From: Neorhizobium sp. NCHU2750
GTDB lineage: Bacteria; Pseudomonadota; Alphaproteobacteria; Rhizobiales; Rhizobiaceae
Reading direction: 5' to 3'
Assembly: GCF_003597675.1 (NCBI RefSeq)
Contig: NZ_CP030828.1
Coordinates: forward strand, 384,001 to 448,000
DNA length: 64,000 nucleotides
Shown: positions 61,408 through 64,000 of the stretch, piece after piece
Position numbering within the stretch: the first letter of the stretch is position 1
Layout of the letters: the number at the start of each line of letters is the position of its first letter
Made by a program: the position numbers and the translations under genes
Notes under the pieces: generated by a model
What the model saw: only the letters and a program-made list of their open reading frames with translations
Database searches by the model: none
Told to the model about the DNA's origin: nothing

Positions 61408-63854
61408 GTGCGGATCCTCTCGTTGGTCGGATCCCAGAGCGGCCCGTCGGGTTGCACCACCGCCTTGAAGCGGTCGCCGAATATTTCGACCTCGAGTTCG
61501 GTTCCGGGCTCGGCGAGATCTGCGCGAAGCATGCCGAGCGCGAGCGAGCGTCCTAACCGATAACCCCAGTTGCCCGAGGTCGTTTCGCCGACCACGCTGC
61601 CGGCATGCCAGAGCGTCGACATATAGGGGGCATCGCAATCGCCGGCCTCGACCGTCAGCGTGACGAAGCGCTTGGAGACGCCCGCCTGTTTTTCCGCAGC
61701 CAGCGCCGCTTTGCCCTTGAAGTCGGGCTTGCTCCAGTCGACAAAGCGCTCCAGCCCGCCCTGCAGAACCGTGTAATCGGTCGACAGGTCGCCCTTCCAG
61801 GCACGGTATCCCTTTTCGATGCGCAGGCTATCCAGCGCTTCCATACCGAAGGGCTTCAGCCCGTGCTTCTGGCCCGCCGCCCAGACGGCGTCGAAGATCG
61901 GCGCGGTATCATCGAGCTTGGTGTGGATCTCCCAGCCGAGTTCGCCGGCAAAGGAGACCCGTACCAACTGGCACCAGCGCCCGGCAATCTGTGCCGACTG
62001 ATGGGTGAGCCATCCCTTGGACAGGTCGCCATCGCTCACCTCGGCCAGGATCTCGCGGCTCTTCGGCCCGGACAGGATCTGGCAGGAAAAGTCGTCAGTG
62101 ACATCGTCGATCGTAAAGGCTGCATCGGTGGGACGATGCTTCTTCAGCCAGTCCAGATCGTGCCACTGGGCCGTCGCCGCAGTGATCAGGAAGAAAAAGT
62201 CATCGGCAAGCATCATCACCGACATTTCCGTGATGATACGGCCCTTGTCATCGGCAAAATAGGCAAGACCTATACGGCCGGGCTTTGGTACCTTGCCGGT
62301 GATCAGCGATGACAGCCATTCGGTGGCGCCTTCACCCTTCACTCGGTAGCGCGAGAAGCCGGGAAGGTCGAGAATGCCGGCGGCGTCCTTTACGGCAAGA
62401 CATTCCTCCTCGATCCGCGCGCTCCAGGGGCCGTTGCGGCTCCAGGTCTGGGTCGCCTCTTCCGATATGTCGTCGCCGGGCTTTGCGTACCACATGGCCC
62501 GTTCCCAGCCGTTGAACGGTTTGAACTGGGCTCCGAGCGCGGCGATCCGGTCATGGATCGGCGAATGTTTCTTTCCGCGTCCAGCCGGCCAGTAATGCTT
62601 GGGAAAATGCATCGCGTATTCGTGGCCATAGATCTCCATGCCCTTGTCGACGCAATATTGCTTGTCGGAGGCGAACGCCGTGTAGCGCCGCGGATCGCAG
62701 CTCCACATGTCCCATTCCGTCTCGCCCTCGGTGACCCACTCGGCCAGAACCTTGCCGGCGCCGCCTGCCTGACAGATGCCGAAGGTGAAGACGCAGGCTT
62801 CGAAGGCGTTCGGCACGCCGGGCATCGGCCCGATCAGCGGATTGCCATCGGGCGCATAGGGGATCGGACCGTTGATCATCTTCGACAGGCCGGCCGTGCC
62901 GAGGATCGGCACTCGCTCGATCGCGTCGCTCAGATACCATTCAAGCCGATCGAGATCGTCGGGGAATAGCTGGAAGGAAAAATCATCCGGCATCGGATCG
63001 TCAGACGTTGCCCAATGGGCGCGGCAGTTCTTCTCGTAAGGGCCGAGATTCATGCCGTATTTTTCCTGGCGCAGATAATAGGAGGAATCCACATCGCGCA
63101 TCAGCGGCAACTTGTGGCCGGCCTCCTTCGACCATGCGGCAAGTTCCGGGATCTCGTCGAAGAGAATGTATTGATGGCTCATCACCATCATCGGCACATC
63201 ACGGCCGAACAATTTGCCCACTTCGCGGGCGTAATAGCCGGCGGCATTGACCACGTATTCGCACGCGATTTCGCCTTTCGGCGTCGTCAATATCCACTCG
63301 TCCTTCTCGCGGCGGGCGGCCGTGACAGGACAGAAGCGGATGACTTTCGCGCCCATGTCACGCGCACCCTTTGCCAGCGCCTGGGTAAGCTGAGCCGGGT
63401 CTATATCGCCATCATAGGGATCGTACAGTGCGCCGGTCAGTTCGTGCGTTTCAAGGAAAGGATATTTCGAGCGCATTTCGTCCGGCGAGAGAATATCCAG
63501 GTCCATGCCTTGGTAACGTCCCATCCCGACGACACACTTGAATTCGCGCAGACGCTCGCCGGTGTGTCCAAGGCGAAGCGAGCCGGTTACGTGGTAGTTC
63601 ATCGGATAATCGACGAGCTTGCCGAGGTCGCGGTAGAGCGTGGCGGAATAGCGCTGCATGTTCATGATCGACCAGGAAGACGAAAAGGTCGGCACATTGC
63701 CGGCCGCATGCCATGTGGAACCGGCGGTCAGCTCGTTTTTCTCCAGTAGAACGCAGTCCGTCCAGCCTGCTTTTGCGAGATGATAGAGCGACGACGCGCC
63801 CACCGCACCGCCACCGATAATCACCACGCGCGCCCGTCCCGGCAATTCCGACAT
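61404..63854 (-). CDS. FAD-dependent dimethylglycine/sarcosine dehydrogenase-like protein, paralogue
   Basis: 816 residues with the same two-part architecture: FAD domain (VVIIGGGAVGASSLYHLAKA), covalent-flavin His in TAGSTWHAAGN, and C-terminal GcvT-like domain (SFAGELGWEIHTKLDD; GKAALAAEKQAGVS). It and its neighbour are tandem paralogues that have diverged clearly, so they probably take different methylamines, one for dimethylglycine and one for sarcosine. First gene of the leftward demethylation operon. No strong promoter seen in the 127 bases upstream. Confidence 0.9.
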   Translation of the reverse strand: MSELPGRARVVIIGGGAVGASSLYHLAKAGWTDCVLLEKNELTAGSTWHAAGNVPTFSSSWSIMNMQRYSATLYRDLGKLVDYPMNYHVTGSLRLGHTGERLREFKCVVGMGRYQGMDLDILSPDEMRSKYPFLETHELTGALYDPYDGDIDPAQLTQALAKGARDMGAKVIRFCPVTAARREKDEWILTTPKGEIACEYVVNAAGYYAREVGKLFGRDVPMMVMSHQYILFDEIPELAAWSKEAGHKLPLMRDVDSSYYLRQEKYGMNLGPYEKNCRAHWATSDDPMPDDFSFQLFPDDLDRLEWYLSDAIERVPILGTAGLSKMINGPIPYAPDGNPLIGPMPGVPNAFEACVFTFGICQAGGAGKVLAEWVTEGETEWDMWSCDPRRYTAFASDKQYCVDKGMEIYGHEYAMHFPKHYWPAGRGKKHSPIHDRIAALGAQFKPFNGWERAMWYAKPGDDISEEATQTWSRNGPWSARIEEECLAVKDAAGILDLPGFSRYRVKGEGATEWLSSLITGKVPKPGRIGLAYFADDKGRIITEMSVMMLADDFFFLITAATAQWHDLDWLKKHRPTDAAFTIDDVTDDFSCQILSGPKSREILAEVSDGDLSKGWLTHQSAQIAGRWCQLVRVSFAGELGWEIHTKLDDTAPIFDAVWAAGQKHGLKPFGMEALDSLRIEKGYRAWKGDLSTDYTVLQGGLERFVDWSKPDFKGKAALAAEKQAGVSKRFVTLTVEAGDCDAPYMSTLWHAGSVVGETTSGNWGYRLGRSLALGMLRADLAEPGTELEVEIFGDRFKAVVQPDGPLWDPTNERIRT

Positions 63855-63981
63855 GCTTCAGATCCCCTTGTTTTGAAGGGAGGTTCGCAGGCGAATTGAC
63901 GTTCATCAAGCAGGCAGAAACTGCTTTATTGATCGAGAATTTCGATTAGCGTGGCACTGGTTGTCTTCTGCGGAGTTGAGT

Positions 63982-64000
63982 ATGCAGATCGAGTTGATCG
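63982..64000 (+). CDS. Possible 5' end of a gene cut by the window edge
   Basis: An ATG at 63982 is preceded by GGAGTTGAG and opens MQIELI before the window ends. It is divergent from the demethylation operon, the place where a local regulator would be expected. Too short to classify. Confidence 0.35.

Noticed and set aside
61408..61638. N-terminal extension of the flavoprotein gene ending at 58954
   Set aside because: The extra residues lie entirely inside the paralogous upstream gene, have no flavoprotein character, and the FAD motif starts right after ATG 61407.
1..64000. CRISPR arrays, tRNA/rRNA genes, insertion sequences, prophage genes
   Set aside because: No regularly spaced repeats, no clover-leaf-like segments, no transposase, integrase or phage structural proteins were recognised.

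Overview
The window looks like DNA from an alphaproteobacterium of the Rhizobium/Agrobacterium group. It is GC-rich, packed with ABC-transporter catabolic operons, rich in LysR/GntR/LacI/AraC local regulators, and carries a RIME-like mosaic repeat at 52611-52745 of the kind known from rhizobia. There are no rRNA, tRNA, ribosomal or replication genes and no phage or transposase genes. The content is almost purely accessory catabolism, as expected of a megaplasmid, chromid or catabolic region (inference).

Layout. (1) 45-5845: a sugar ABC transporter (ATPase, permease, Tat-exported binding protein), an SMP-30 lactonase and a LacI repressor, with a LacI-type dyad inside the first promoter. (2) 5902-7413: a CMD/AhpD-like protein divergent from a LysR regulator, then about 400 bases with no gene. 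(3) 7814-17734: the most unusual locus. A leftward operon (AroM-family protein, oligopeptide-type ABC transporter) and a rightward pair (DUF917 protein, hydantoinase/oxoprolinase) flank a regulator in which an AroM domain is fused to a LuxR-type HTH. The two operons carry almost identical 20-bp sites, in the same orientation and at the same distance from a -10-like element. (4) 17850-18404: isopentenyl-diphosphate isomerase. (5) 18585-22919: LysR regulator and a UbiD/UbiX decarboxylase operon with a DUF554-like membrane protein and a PPOX-fold protein. (6) 23028-38195: GntR regulator and a long rightward operon (two MDR dehydrogenases, ThDP enzyme, branched-chain-type ABC transporter with a permease-ATPase fusion, SDR, shikimate-dehydrogenase-like protein, FAD-linked oxidase, GMC oxidoreductase), then an aldo/keto reductase. 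(7) 38366-46601: a leftward operon with another branched-chain-type transporter, a GMC oxidoreductase and a 3-hydroxyisobutyrate-dehydrogenase-like enzyme, with a divergent LysR. (8) 46672-48752: MFS exporter and DsbA-like protein. (9) 49132-63854: quaternary-amine catabolism. It has a GlxA/CdhR-like AraC regulator, a beta-keto acid cleavage enzyme, an L-carnitine dehydrogenase/thioesterase fusion, an acyl-CoA dehydrogenase, an NDP-forming acyl-CoA ligase, a CaiD-like hydratase, and convergently a Rieske oxygenase with two dimethylglycine/sarcosine-dehydrogenase-like flavoproteins.

How the genes fit together. Region 9 can be read as gamma-butyrobetaine to carnitine by CoA-thioester chemistry, carnitine to glycine betaine by dehydrocarnitine cleavage, and glycine betaine to glycine by stepwise demethylation. 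Region 3 looks like an inducible uptake and ring-opening system for a cyclic amide or hydantoin-like compound. Its regulator's sensor domain seems to be a copy of an enzyme-like AroM protein that has lost both candidate catalytic cysteines. Regions 6 and 7 handle hydroxylated or carboxylated organic compounds whose identity cannot be read from sequence.
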